The notes: generated by a model from the letters alone, not told the origin. Shown: positions 27,113 through 36,631, counted from the first letter of the stretch. The stretch is 64,000 bases of DNA from Marinobacter subterrani (GCF_001045555.1 NZ_LFBU01000001.1:1116001-1180000); one strand, 5' to 3'. Numbers and translations: made by a program.

Positions 27113-30100
27113 GCTACCGCTAACTTTGCAGCCTGTTGCCACATAAAGTTTGGCATAGGCGTACGGAGTTGCCAGGTAATACTCATTGGCTGTGAACCCG
27201 TATGGGATGCGTAGTCGACCTCCCCGTAATTCACAAAGCCCATCGTGCGACCATATTCATCTTTGGCTTGCTCCCTTACAAACAAGAACAATCGTTTGTT
27301 GTTGGAGCGGTGCTGAATATAGTCCTTCCCTTTCCCGCGATCAGGCCGGGCGCTGTTTTGCGACTGCCAATGAAACAACTTCTCGCTTATGGCGTAGTCG
27401 TGGTACATGGTCGTGGGGGAAAACTGCTTTTCATTTTTGTCCAGGGTGACAAATAACAGCTCAATATTCAGATCTTGAATGACAAAAACACCTTCTCGTG
27501 AAGGAGGCTGGCGCTCGAAGGTCATTGCACCAAACCCAACCAGAATTTCCTCGCGAGAGTAACGCGCATGCAGACGCAAAGGCACTTGCTGCAAATCCGG
27601 CATGACTGGCTGCTCATGTTTGATTTGCGCCAATTTCCAATCGAGCACATCAAGCAGCTCTTGCGTAAGCCCCAACTTCTTGAGTTCGGCCAAGCTCTGG
27701 GAAAGTGACTCGAGCTCCAGCTCAGGCCCGGATTTTTGCCATAAATCATAATGACACATCAGTGCCCAACGGCTTTCTGTCTGATCCCAAACAAAGCCCA
27801 TCTGGCACAATTTTTTAAGGAAAAGCAGGTATTGATGATCGTCACACATCAAAATCCGATTGAAGATCGCCTTTTTTGCCAGTTTGAACCGCGACTCATC
27901 AACAACGTCCTCATCCTTGGCTTTACTGACAAGCTCTGACCAGCTGCACCGCTTGTACAGCTCATTGAGATCAATGTGTGGATGCTGAATTAAGAAGTTC
28001 TTCAGTGTCAGGGGCTGCGTTGAATGGTGAGGAAACTGGCGAACCAGCGACACCAGACGCTTTATCGTCAAAGTGGCCTGTCGAATGTTGGTGAGCACCA
28101 TCTCCTGGGTTTTCTTGGTCAGCTCAATCCGACAACCCAACGGCGCATGAGGGAAGCCTTGTTTCAGTTCGTCGGTGATCGAACGTTTAGATTTACCCAC
28201 CAGCGCTCTGAATTTATTCGCAAAATCATACTCAGGCCGGGAATTACCGACGAAATCCAAAACAGTGCAGCAATCTTTACCGTCCGCCAAACGCAGACCG
28301 CGACCAAGTTGCTGTAAAAAAATGGTCAAGCTCTCTGTTGGCCGCAGAAACAGCAGGGTGTCTACTTCCGGAATGTCGATGCCTTCGTTAAAGATATCGA
28401 CCACACACAATACGTTGATCTGCCCCGAGCGAATGGCTTGCTGCTTTTGTTGGCGTTCATGGCTGTTGTCGCTGGTCAACAAATCAGCCTTGATGCCATG
28501 CAGCAGAAACTGCTGCACCATAAATTTTGCGTGATCCCGGCTCACACAGAATGCCAAAGCCTTCATGGCTTCTATTTCGGTGACAATTTCCCGCAAACTG
28601 CGCAAAATCTTTTTCACTCGGTCATGATTGTGCGTGTAAAGGTTGGTCAATTGAGCGAGATCGTAACGACCACGATTCCACGGAATGGTGCGAAGATCGG
28701 TGTCGTCATCAACCCCGAAATATTGGAACGGGCACAGGTGACGGCGATTAATCGCTTCCGGCAGCCGGAGCTCAGCAGCAATGACGCCGCCAAAGTCTCC
28801 GAGAATATCGCCACTATCATGCCGCTCTGGTGTCGCCGTCAGTCCCAACAATATCGAAGGCGAGAAGTGTTCAAGCACTGCCCGGTAACTTGAGGCGGCA
28901 ATGTGGTGAACCTCATCGATCACGATGTAGTCGTAGTAATCCGGTGTCAGTTTCAGCTGATCCAGCTGGTTATTTAATGTCTGGATGGATACGAACAACT
29001 GGCGGTAGTGATCAGGCAGTTGTCCTCCTACCCATAGCTCACCAAAACCGCTGTTTCTCAATACGCCCCGATAGGCTTCACGAGCCTGTCGCAGGATTTC
29101 CTCCCGGTGGGCAACAAACAGAAAATTGGCGTTGGGGTTCGATTTCAAGAATCGGCGGAAGTCAAAAGCTGAAATAAGCGTCTTGCCTGTCCCTGTTGCA
29201 GCTACGATAAGGTTTCTATAGCGCTGGTGTACGTCCCGTTCCACAGAAAGCTGTTCCAGAATGTCCTTCTGGTGGGGAAACGGCGTAATATCAAAAAAAT
29301 GCAACGCGCCGGCATCATCCCGTCCTCTCTGCTGCCTCAGTGCACGCTTGAGTTTCTCAGTACTTTCAGCCTGGCCATCAAACCGCTCAAATTCGTCCGA
29401 TGCCCAATAGGTTTCAAAGGTACTGAGGGATTTGTTGATGATGTGTGGAATTTCCTGAGACGTGATTTTCAGGTTCCACTCGAGGCCATTGGTCAACGCC
29501 GAGCGGGAGAGGTTTGATGATCCGATGTAGCCGGTGTGATAACCCGAATGTCTAAGGAACAAATAACTTTTGGCGTGCAGCCTCTCGCGCTCGGTGTTGT
29601 AACTCAACTTCACTTCGGTGTTAGGTAAGCTGGCCAGGTACTCAACAGCCTTCGCATCCGTTGCGCCCATGTAGGATGTGGTGATTATTTTGAGCTCGCG
29701 ACCACTGGCGGTAAAGGCTTCTAGTTCTTTCCTGAAAATGCGAATGCCGGCCCACTTTATGAACGACACCAGCCAGTAAATCCTGTCCGCGGACAGAATT
29801 TCGCGCTTCAGTTCGGATTCCAGAGACAGGCCCGCATTGCTTCCCGAGAACAGTTCGCTCTGGGTGAGCCCGGTGAGAGGGAAAATGTCTTCTACGTATT
29901 GCTTGAGGTTGGCTGCAACGGGGTTTTCCAGCTCATATAGAGCTGTCAGGATCTTTCCCTGACTATCAAGAAGGTTCTCTTCCAGAAATCCGTCGTCCTG
30001 AATCTGACCTTTGAGCCACATCAGCAGTTGATTTGATAGCTCAATCTGCTCTTGCAGCCGATGGTCGCCCGAGGGCACCGACTCAATGGCAAATTCCAGG

Positions 30101-30243
30101 ATATTGGACAGGAACCGTGACAACCAAACAGCCGCGTCCGCACTACTGAGCTGGCGTTCGCCAACGTAGAATCTTTCCCGATCCAGACGACTCTCAATGA
30201 GGTTTGTAATCAGCTGCTCGTAAATACCGGTTTGCTGCATCAT
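27109..30243 (-). CDS. PLD nuclease-like, superfamily II helicase, DUF3427 protein
   Basis: A 1044-residue protein. The N-terminal 120 residues are helical. Residues about 140-280 form a phospholipase-D-like domain with RLHAKSYLF (His223, Lys225) and GSSNLSRSAL (241-250). A DEAD/DEAH helicase follows: Walker A AATGTGKT (348-355), DEVHH (443-447), TATPER (469-474) and a late QLGRGLRLADG motif. The C-terminal DUF3427 region ends WQQAAKLAVA. Such proteins occur singly in many bacteria and are suspected restriction or defence enzymes; that role is inference. Two 60-base lines I counted gave 43 and 45 per cent GC against 57-62 in neighbouring genes, which suggests acquisition. Its ATG follows directly after the stop of a 36-codon ORF. 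Confidence 0.85.
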   Translation of the reverse strand: MMQQTGIYEQLITNLIESRLDRERFYVGERQLSSADAAVWLSRFLSNILEFAIESVPSGDHRLQEQIELSNQLLMWLKGQIQDDGFLEENLLDSQGKILTALYELENPVAANLKQYVEDIFPLTGLTQSELFSGSNAGLSLESELKREILSADRIYWLVSFIKWAGIRIFRKELEAFTASGRELKIITTSYMGATDAKAVEYLASLPNTEVKLSYNTERERLHAKSYLFLRHSGYHTGYIGSSNLSRSALTNGLEWNLKITSQEIPHIINKSLSTFETYWASDEFERFDGQAESTEKLKRALRQQRGRDDAGALHFFDITPFPHQKDILEQLSVERDVHQRYRNLIVAATGTGKTLISAFDFRRFLKSNPNANFLFVAHREEILRQAREAYRGVLRNSGFGELWVGGQLPDHYRQLFVSIQTLNNQLDQLKLTPDYYDYIVIDEVHHIAASSYRAVLEHFSPSILLGLTATPERHDSGDILGDFGGVIAAELRLPEAINRRHLCPFQYFGVDDDTDLRTIPWNRGRYDLAQLTNLYTHNHDRVKKILRSLREIVTEIEAMKALAFCVSRDHAKFMVQQFLLHGIKADLLTSDNSHERQQKQQAIRSGQINVLCVVDIFNEGIDIPEVDTLLFLRPTESLTIFLQQLGRGLRLADGKDCCTVLDFVGNSRPEYDFANKFRALVGKSKRSITDELKQGFPHAPLGCRIELTKKTQEMVLTNIRQATLTIKRLVSLVRQFPHHSTQPLTLKNFLIQHPHIDLNELYKRCSWSELVSKAKDEDVVDESRFKLAKKAIFNRILMCDDHQYLLFLKKLCQMGFVWDQTESRWALMCHYDLWQKSGPELELESLSQSLAELKKLGLTQELLDVLDWKLAQIKHEQPVMPDLQQVPLRLHARYSREEILVGFGAMTFERQPPSREGVFVIQDLNIELLFVTLDKNEKQFSPTTMYHDYAISEKLFHWQSQNSARPDRGKGKDYIQHRSNNKRLFLFVREQAKDEYGRTMGFVNYGEVDYASHTGSQPMSITWQLRTPMPNFMWQQAAKLAVA

Positions 30244-30354
30244 TTACGTTCCATGCTGATGGAACTCACCACAGATCTCATTTATGACAACACCAAACGT
30301 CGACTCCACAATCGCTTCGGCGTTGTTATCGTCATAGCCCAGCGTATCCGGCAT
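30244..30354 (-). CDS. 36-residue ORF directly upstream of the PLD-helicase gene
   Basis: The ATG at 30354 has a strong AAGGAAA site seven bases before it, better than the one of the helicase gene. The frame ends in TAA at 30246-30244, and the helicase ATG follows with no gap (TAAATG), which suggests translational coupling. The acidic product starts MPDTLGYDDNNAEAIVEST and ends GEFHQHGT. I recognise no family. It may be a small partner protein, a leader peptide, or the tail of a gene lost when the region was inserted. The remaining sequence between 30355 and the thioesterase gene shows nothing else I can support. Confidence 0.5.
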   Translation of the reverse strand: MPDTLGYDDNNAEAIVESTFGVVINEICGEFHQHGT

Positions 30355-30486
30355 GGGAAAGTTTCCTTGCTATTGATTCGTGTGGCATTTTTCCGAACCA
30401 GGTTAACAGCAGGCCTCGAAATGGCCAAGTTGCATGAACCAGGGAATCGGCTAGCCTTGAATTTCATTCAGTCGCGATAGTGAGCC

Positions 30487-30942
30487 ATGACCGAGAACAA
30501 CAAGCCCCCACTCAAATTCCGCTTCCGGGTCCGCTACGGCGAGTGCGACGCCCAGGGCGTCGTCTTCAACGCCCGCTACGCCGACTTCGTGGACATTTCC
30601 GTCAACGAATACATCCGGGCCGTGTTCGGTGATTACCAGCGCCTGCTGGACCAGGATCTGGACGTTCAGGTGGTGAGCCTCACGGTGAACTGGAAAGCGC
30701 CCGCCCGGTTTGATGATGTGCTGGAAGCAAGGATTCGCACCGGGCGGATCGGCAACACGTCGTTCACCCTGCACCTGGAGTTCTATCACTACGAGGATGG
30801 CCTATTCATTGCCGATGCCGACATCACCGATGTGATGATCCGGTCATCCACCATGTCGAAGCTGGCCATTCCGGATCATATTCGCGCGCAGCTCGAGGCA
30901 GGCGCACCGGGAGTGATTATCAGCCATGCAGGGGAAGAGTGA
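30487..30942 (+). CDS. Acyl-CoA thioesterase (4HBT/YbgC-like hotdog fold)
   Basis: A 151-residue single hotdog domain. The active-site motif is RVRYGECDAQGVVFNARY, with Asp21 as the expected catalytic residue, as in 4-hydroxybenzoyl-CoA and YbgC-type thioesterases. The later SLTVNWKAPARFDD and RIGNTSFTLHLEF strands fit the fold. It is cytoplasmic and probably tetrameric by family. It is not beside the tol-pal genes, so it is not the usual tol-linked ybgC. The acyl substrate is unknown. Confidence 0.85.
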   Translation: MTENNKPPLKFRFRVRYGECDAQGVVFNARYADFVDISVNEYIRAVFGDYQRLLDQDLDVQVVSLTVNWKAPARFDDVLEARIRTGRIGNTSFTLHLEFYHYEDGLFIADADITDVMIRSSTMSKLAIPDHIRAQLEAGAPGVIISHAGEE

Positions 30943-31040
30943 TCGTTATGCATTATCGATAATACCGGTTTGCCTTGATATTGCTCATTGTTTAGGATCG
31001 CGCACCTTTCAATGCACCACTTCAGGGCAGGCGACGGGTT

Positions 31041-31664
31041 ATGGGATTGCGGAACGAGCAACTGCGCTGGCAACTGGCCAAAGGACTGGTCCAGGCATTA
31101 CATCTCGAACGGCTGGCAAGCCGTTACAGTCGCACCACCGTGATGGCGGTGTTCAATTTCGTCAACGGCGGCCTCAGCATCGCACTGGTGTCATTTGTGG
31201 CCCTGGTTACCCAGGAAGCATTCATCTTTCCCTCCCTCGGTGCCACCGCCTTCATTCTGTTCTATGTCCCTCTTGCCCAACCCGCGTCTCCCCGGAACAC
31301 GCTTTGCGGGCACCTGATAGGGGCGTCGGCGGGTCTTCTGAGCCTTTACCTTTTTGGCTTACAGCAGCATCCCTCCGCTTTCACGACCGGCGTTGACCTG
31401 GCCAGGGTCGGTGCGGCGTCGCTCTCGCTGGGCCTTACCAGTTGCCTGATGGTAATCCTGCGAGTTGCTCATCCACCAGCCGGGGCAACGGCACTGATTG
31501 TCTCGCTGGGCCTGATGCCGGATCCGGCCCAACTGCCTATACTGATGGCTGGCGTGGGGTTGTTGCTCACCCACGCTTTCATCATGAATCGCCTTGCCGG
31601 CATCCCCTATCCGATATGGTCACAAGACACCGCCGCACCGGCAACGCGGGTGCCATTGCAGTAA
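31041..31664 (+). CDS. HPP family membrane protein
   Basis: A 207-residue inner-membrane protein with four predicted helices. It carries the family's HPP signature, AHPPAGATALIVSLG, near residues 143-157, and FPSLGATAFILFYVP near 65-79. The HPP family includes a cyanobacterial nitrite transporter and many uncharacterised members; a transport role is possible but not shown. An N-terminal cytoplasmic helix of about 30 residues precedes the first membrane segment. It lies 98 bases after the thioesterase and 37 bases before the nitronate monooxygenase gene. Confidence 0.8.
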   Translation: MGLRNEQLRWQLAKGLVQALHLERLASRYSRTTVMAVFNFVNGGLSIALVSFVALVTQEAFIFPSLGATAFILFYVPLAQPASPRNTLCGHLIGASAGLLSLYLFGLQQHPSAFTTGVDLARVGAASLSLGLTSCLMVILRVAHPPAGATALIVSLGLMPDPAQLPILMAGVGLLLTHAFIMNRLAGIPYPIWSQDTAAPATRVPLQ

Positions 31665-31701
31665 GTAGTTGAGGATTTGCGCCAAAAAACGGGAACCAAT
31701 C

Positions 31702-32727
31702 ATGCAGGACTTTTTCGGAACTGAGCTCCCCATCATCCAGGCGCCCATGGCGGGTGTTCAGGATCACAGACTGGCCGCCGCCGTCTCGAATGCCGGTGGT
31801 CTGGGCTCGCTGCCCTGCGCCATGCTGGACGCACAGGCTCTCCGGGCGGAACTTCAGGCTCTCAGAGCTGCCACCGACCGGTCTTTCAATCTCAACTTCT
31901 TCGCCCACACCTCTCCAACACCCGATGCAGACGATGAGCAGAGGTGGCGTGCGGCCCTGGCGCCCTATTATCAGGAGATCGGCATCGATCCGGATTCCCT
32001 ATCTTCAGGTCCGGGCCGGATGCCCTTCGATGAAGACGCCGCCGCTGCAGTGGAGGAGTTCCGCCCGGCAGTGGTGAGTTTCCATTTCGGGTTGCCGAAG
32101 CCTGCCCTGGTTGAACGGGTTCGGCAAACCGGGGCCAAGATCCTGTCGACGGCAACCACGGTGGAGGAAGCGCTCTGGCTGGAGCAGCATGGTGCAGACG
32201 CCATTATTGCCCAGGGTCTTGAGGCCGGTGGCCACCGCGGGATTTTTCTGACCACGGATATGACCAACCAGATGGGCACCTTTGCCCTACTGCCCCAGAT
32301 CGTCTCGGCAGTGAATGTGCCGGTGATTGCCGCCGGCGGCATCGCCGATGCCCGGGGAGTAAAAGCCGCACTGGATCTTGGCGCAATGGCGGCACAGGTG
32401 GGAACCGCCTTTTTACTCTGTCACGAGGCCACCACCAGGCCGGCACACCGGGAAGCACTGAAAGGCGCCCATGCCCGGCATACCGCCATCACCAACCTGT
32501 TCTCTGGAGGGCCGGCCCGGGGCATTGTGAACCGTGTAATGCGGGAGCTGGGTCCGGTATCCCCGGAGGCACCAGCGTTTCCGCTCGCCACCAGCGCCAT
32601 TGCGCCACTTCGGGCCGCGGCGGAGGCCGCCGGCTCCGGAGATTTTTCACCCTTGTGGTGTGGCCAGAACGCCTCGGGCTGCCGGGAGGCTTCGGCGGCA
32701 GTGGTTCTGGAACGGCTGATGCCCTGA
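31702..32727 (+). CDS. Nitronate monooxygenase family flavoprotein
   Basis: A 341-residue TIM-barrel FMN enzyme. It starts FFGTELPIIQAPMAGVQD, typical of the 2-nitropropane dioxygenase family, and carries the GLEAGGHRG flavin-binding loop with the candidate catalytic His, then VIAAGGIADARGVKAAL and AQVGTAFLLC. Members oxidise propionate 3-nitronate or act as quinone reductases or enoyl reductases. The ATG at 31702 has GGGA seven bases upstream; an in-frame start 33 bases earlier lacks this and adds unrelated sequence. Confidence 0.88.
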   Translation: MQDFFGTELPIIQAPMAGVQDHRLAAAVSNAGGLGSLPCAMLDAQALRAELQALRAATDRSFNLNFFAHTSPTPDADDEQRWRAALAPYYQEIGIDPDSLSSGPGRMPFDEDAAAAVEEFRPAVVSFHFGLPKPALVERVRQTGAKILSTATTVEEALWLEQHGADAIIAQGLEAGGHRGIFLTTDMTNQMGTFALLPQIVSAVNVPVIAAGGIADARGVKAALDLGAMAAQVGTAFLLCHEATTRPAHREALKGAHARHTAITNLFSGGPARGIVNRVMRELGPVSPEAPAFPLATSAIAPLRAAAEAAGSGDFSPLWCGQNASGCREASAAVVLERLMP

Positions 32728-32872
32728 ACGACTGCTAACAACTGTATCCGGGGTTGGGCCGCGGGCAATGAGACTTCGCCAAAGCCCTACGGCAAATACC
32801 CGGCCAACCCTGTTAAACTACGGCGTTCAGATTTTCGTACTGACAATTGTTTTCCGTAGATAGGTTACCGAC

Positions 32873-33907
32873 ATGCCCACAACTCCCACATTGGACGCCA
32901 TTCGCACTAAATCCGGCCCTCCCCGCCGATTCTGCGTGGCCCCGATGATGGACTGGACCACCAGCCACTACCGCTACCTGGCGCGGCAGCTGAGTCGCAA
33001 CACATTACTGTACACAGAGATGGTAACCACTGGCGCACTGATTCATGGCGATACCGCGCGTTTCCTTCGCCACGATGAAGCCGAATACCCGCTGGCGCTG
33101 CAGCTCGGTGGCAGCGATGCCGGAGAGCTGGCCCACTGCGCCCAACTGGCGCAGCAGTACGGCTTCGATGAGGTCAATCTGAACGTAGGTTGCCCAAGCG
33201 ATCGGGTTCAAAACAACATGATTGGCGCCTGCCTGATGGGGCACCCAGACAAGGTCGCGGATGGTGTGCGCGCCATGATTGAGGCCACCGATCTGCCGGT
33301 GACGGTAAAACACCGGATCGGCATTGATGGCCGGGAATCCTGGGATGATCTGTGTGAGTTTGTGGAAAAGGTGGCCGAGGCAGGCTGCCGGACGTTTATC
33401 GTTCATGCCCGCATTGCCATTCTGGAAGGCCTCAGCCCCAAGGAAAATCGTGATATTCCGCCGCTCAAGTACGACTGGGTGTACCGCCTGAAAGCCAGAT
33501 ACCCACACCTGGAAATCATCATCAATGGCGGGATCAAGACCTTCGACGAGTGCCACGAGCATCTCCGGCATACCGACGGCGTGATGCTGGGCCGGGAGGC
33601 CTATCACAACCCATGGCTGCTGGCGGGGGTGGACCCGGCATTCTTCGGCCAGGCCGCACCGTCTGAAAGCCGCCACCAGGCGCTGCGGGCAATACTTCCG
33701 TTCATCCAGAGCGAACTGGACCGGGGCGTCTTCCTCACGCACATGTCCCGGCATCTGCTGGGCCTTTTCCATGGCCAGCCCGGGGGCCGGCAGTTCCGCC
33801 GCTATATCAGCGAAAATGCCCATAAAGCCGGCGCAGGCCTTGAGGTTATCGAGACAGCCCTGGCAAAGGTGCGTGAACCGGAAGCGCCGGAGATTGCCGA
33901 AGCTTAA
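32873..33907 (+). CDS. dusA: tRNA-dihydrouridine(20/20a) synthase DusA
   Basis: The 344-residue flavoenzyme reduces U20/U20a in the tRNA D loop. It has the DusA opening RFCVAPMMDWTTSHYRYLAR, the YTEMVTTGALIHGD segment that separates DusA from DusB and DusC, and the catalytic cysteine in LNVGCPSDRVQNN (Cys107). KHRIGID and NGGIKTFDE line the FMN site, and a C-terminal helical RNA-binding domain follows. It appears to be a single-gene unit, with 145 bases before it. Confidence 0.95.
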   Translation: MPTTPTLDAIRTKSGPPRRFCVAPMMDWTTSHYRYLARQLSRNTLLYTEMVTTGALIHGDTARFLRHDEAEYPLALQLGGSDAGELAHCAQLAQQYGFDEVNLNVGCPSDRVQNNMIGACLMGHPDKVADGVRAMIEATDLPVTVKHRIGIDGRESWDDLCEFVEKVAEAGCRTFIVHARIAILEGLSPKENRDIPPLKYDWVYRLKARYPHLEIIINGGIKTFDECHEHLRHTDGVMLGREAYHNPWLLAGVDPAFFGQAAPSESRHQALRAILPFIQSELDRGVFLTHMSRHLLGLFHGQPGGRQFRRYISENAHKAGAGLEVIETALAKVREPEAPEIAEA

Positions 33908-34034
33908 TCGCCGGCAATGGCTACCCTACCTTTTGTTGTCTTGTTCCTGTCAGAGCGGCCCGCTATTGTAGGCATATAGCCAGCGCCCGGGATTCGGGCG
34001 CATCAATAACAGATCAACCGGGATGACAGGACGA

Positions 34035-35000
34035 ATGACCAGCAAGCTCGACCAACTGAAAACCATGACCACGGTTGTGGCCGACACCGGCGATATCGAA
34101 GCCATCGCCAAATGGCGGCCGGAAGATGCCACTACCAACCCGTCTCTTCTGCTCAAGGCGGCCGCTTCCGAGGCCTATCGCCCGATGCTCGACAAAGCTG
34201 TGGCCGAAGCCCGGCGCCGCGGTGGCTCGGAGGCCGAGCAGCTCACCATGGCGACGGACATGCTCGCCGTGCTTGCCGGCAAGGAGATCCTGAAGCTGAT
34301 TCCGGGTGTCGTTTCCACCGAAGTCGATGCGCGGCTGTCGTTCGATACCGCCGCTACCCTGGAACGGGCCCGGCGCCTGGTTGAGCTCTATGACAAGCAG
34401 GGCGTGGATACCAGCCGGGTACTGATCAAGATCGCCGCCACCTGGGAAGGCATTCGGGCTGCCGAGCAACTGGAGAAGGAAGGCATCCACTGCAACCTGA
34501 CTCTCCTGTTCTCGTTCATCCAGGCGGCGGCCTGCGCCCAGGCCGGGGCATTCCTGATCTCGCCCTTTGTCGGGCGCATTCTTGACTGGCACCTGGCCAG
34601 CAGCGGCCGGGACAGTTACCCCGCGGCCGAAGATCCGGGGGTACTTTCGGTAACCCGCATCTACAATTACTACAAGGCCAACGGTTTCAATACTGTGGTG
34701 ATGGGCGCCAGCTTCCGGAACACCGGGGAAATCGAAATGCTGGCCGGGTGCGACCGGTTGACGATCAGCCCTGCCCTGCTGCAGGAACTGAAAGACGACG
34801 AGGGCGAGCTGCCACAGCGGCTTTCTGCCCGGTCCGCCAGCTCACCGGATCGCTTTGGTACGATTGACGAAAAACTGTTCCGCTGGGAATCCAACGAAGA
34901 TGCCATGGCCACGGACAAACTGGCCGATGGAATCCGCCGATTCACGGCGGACCAGATTACACTGGAAAGCCGGGTCCGGCAGCTCGCGAAAGCCGCCTGA
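34035..35000 (+). CDS. tal: Transaldolase
   Basis: Class I transaldolase of the pentose phosphate pathway, 321 residues, close to E. coli TalB. The Schiff-base lysine is Lys132 in [13 protein letters not shown], the same number as in Tal[10 protein letters not shown] near residue 31 and [11 protein letters not shown] near 160 are the other active-site strands. The ATG at 34035 gives MTSKLDQLK, the family start; an ATG at 34023 adds four residues and is also possible, since the ribosome sites of both are imperfect. TerB, DAHP synthase and ugpQ follow in the same direction with short gaps. Confidence 0.96.
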   Translation: MTSKLDQLKTMTTVVADTGDIEAIAKWRPEDATTNPSLLLKAAASEAYRPMLDKAVAEARRRGGSEAEQLTMATDMLAVLAGKEILKLIPGVVSTEVDARLSFDTAATLERARRLVELYDKQGVDTSRVLIKIAATWEGIRAAEQLEKEGIHCNLTLLFSFIQAAACAQAGAFLISPFVGRILDWHLASSGRDSYPAAEDPGVLSVTRIYNYYKANGFNTVVMGASFRNTGEIEMLAGCDRLTISPALLQELKDDEGELPQRLSARSASSPDRFGTIDEKLFRWESNEDAMATDKLADGIRRFTADQITLESRVRQLAKAA

Positions 35001-35042
35001 CTCCGCGCCTCAAACCGAACACAGTAGTAGGACTGTCAGATC

Positions 35043-35492
35043 ATGATCGAGCGCCTGAAAAAACTGTTCGCGGCACCGGAAGCTGACAGCAGGAAACCCG
35101 ATTCTCATCAACTGGCCGTGGCTGCAACGGCATTAATGGTTCAGCTTTCCCGAGTCGATCAGGATGAGGACCAGCGGGAACAGCAGGCCATTGTCGAGGC
35201 TGCGGTGAAAGCCCACCAGGTAACGCGGGCTGAGGCGGAAGAGCTTCTTGAAGACGCCCTAAGCCACGCAGACGATGCCACCTCGCTCTATGAGTTTACT
35301 GGTCAGATCAACGAGCACCTGGATCAGGATGGCAAGCAGGCACTGCTTGAGAGCATCTGGCGCGTTGCGCTCGCGGACGGGCGCATTGACAAATACGAAG
35401 AACACCTTATTCGCCGCATGGCGGACCTGCTGCATCTTAATCATCGGGAATACATGCAGGCGCGGCACCGCGCGGAAGACGCCGGCTCATAA
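35043..35492 (+). CDS. TerB-like protein
   Basis: A helical, acidic protein of 149 residues with the TerB layout. The LMVQLSRVDQDEDQREQQAI segment carries the conserved acidic cluster near residues 33-50. A second copy, WRVALADGRIDKYEEHLIRRMADLL, lies near 113-137. Stand-alone TerB domains bind divalent metals and are linked to stress and membrane-associated processes; a tellurite role is not implied without the rest of a ter cluster, which is absent. It lies 42 bases after tal and 11 bases before the DAHP synthase gene. Confidence 0.8.
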   Translation: MIERLKKLFAAPEADSRKPDSHQLAVAATALMVQLSRVDQDEDQREQQAIVEAAVKAHQVTRAEAEELLEDALSHADDATSLYEFTGQINEHLDQDGKQALLESIWRVALADGRIDKYEEHLIRRMADLLHLNHREYMQARHRAEDAGS

Positions 35493-35503
35493 AAGGAGAC
35501 AGC

Positions 35504-36631
35504 ATGTTAGCCATCCTTCACCCCAACACGGCTCTGGACAGCGCAGAATACCGCCAGACCATGCATTACCTTGAAAACCTGCCAGGGGTTTCGGTGCGAG
35601 TTCACGAGGTACAGGGCGCCACCCAGCGGCTGACCGAGATTTACCTGCTGGGCGACACCAAGGGTCTGAACAAGGAAGAGATCGAGGCGCTTCCCGCGGT
35701 GGAGCGGGCTGTCCGCATCTCCGACGATTACCGGATTCTGGGCCGCCATAAGGATGACCGCCGGCAGAGCGGCTTCACCTACAATGGTGTCGAGTTCAAC
35801 CAGTCCAACCTGAACATTTTTGCCGGCCTGTGCGCCGTCGATGTGCCGGAGCACGTCGAAATGATGATGCAGGCACTGGAGGACAACGGGCAGGTCTGCA
35901 CCCGCATGGGCGCCTACAAGCCGCGCACCAATCCGTATTCTTTCCAGGGCCATGGCAAGGGCTGCCTGCCCTGGGTGTTCGAGAAAGCGGGCAAGCATGG
36001 CATCAAGGTGATCGCCATGGAGATCACCCACGAGAGCCACATCGAGGAAATCGATACCTGCCTGGAGAAACTCGGGCGCCCCACCGGTGTGATGCTTCAG
36101 GTCGGCACCCGGAACACCCAGAACTTCGAGCTGCTCAAAGCCATTGGTCGCCAGAGCACCTACCCCGTGCTCCTCAAGCGGGGTTTTGGTATCACCCTGA
36201 ACGAATCCCTGAACGCCGGTGAATACCTGGCCAGCGAGGGGAATGCCAACGTTATCTTCTGCCTGCGGGGCATGAAAACGGAGGCCGGCCAGCCCCATCG
36301 CAATATGGTGGATTTTGCCCACGTGCCGGCCGTAAAGCGCCTCACCCGCATGCCGGTGTGCGTTGACCCCTCCCACTCGGTAGGCACCCGCGAGAAGTCT
36401 CCGGATGGCATTCTCGATGTCATGCACGCCACCGCCCAGGGCGTTATTGCCGGCGCCAACATGGTGCTGGTGGATTTCCACCCGAAACCGGAAAAGGCCC
36501 TTGTGGATGGCCCCCAGGCCCTGCTGATGCATGAATTGCCGGCGTACCTGGAAGATATCCACCTCTGCCACGACACCTGGAAAAAGCGCCAGGCCATTTA
36601 CCAACGCCTTAAGGATAACGCATCGGAATGA
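35504..36631 (+). CDS. 3-deoxy-7-phosphoheptulonate synthase (type I-beta)
   Basis: DAHP synthase condenses PEP and erythrose 4-phosphate, the first step of the shikimate pathway. This 375-residue form has an N-terminal ferredoxin-like domain of about 85 residues (MLAILHPNTALDSAEYRQTM) and then the KDO8P-synthase-like barrel. Barrel motifs are the metal/substrate strands CTRMGAYKPRTNPYSFQG, MLQVGTRNTQNFELLK, LLKRGFGITLNE and VCVDPSHSVGTRE. That arrangement is the I-beta class known from Thermotoga, not the AroF/G/H class of E. coli. The erythrose 4-phosphate substrate is a product of transaldolase two genes upstream. The stop overlaps ugpQ by four bases. Confidence 0.9.
   Translation: MLAILHPNTALDSAEYRQTMHYLENLPGVSVRVHEVQGATQRLTEIYLLGDTKGLNKEEIEALPAVERAVRISDDYRILGRHKDDRRQSGFTYNGVEFNQSNLNIFAGLCAVDVPEHVEMMMQALEDNGQVCTRMGAYKPRTNPYSFQGHGKGCLPWVFEKAGKHGIKVIAMEITHESHIEEIDTCLEKLGRPTGVMLQVGTRNTQNFELLKAIGRQSTYPVLLKRGFGITLNESLNAGEYLASEGNANVIFCLRGMKTEAGQPHRNMVDFAHVPAVKRLTRMPVCVDPSHSVGTREKSPDGILDVMHATAQGVIAGANMVLVDFHPKPEKALVDGPQALLMHELPAYLEDIHLCHDTWKKRQAIYQRLKDNASE

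Noticed and set aside
30232..30480. 82-codon plus-strand frame before the thioesterase gene
   Set aside because: It runs antisense to the start of the helicase gene and the 36-codon ORF, has no ribosome site and has mixed, non-protein-like composition.
35043..35492. Tellurite resistance operon
   Set aside because: Only a single TerB-like gene is present; terA, terC, terD, terE and terZ are absent, and the neighbours are metabolic.
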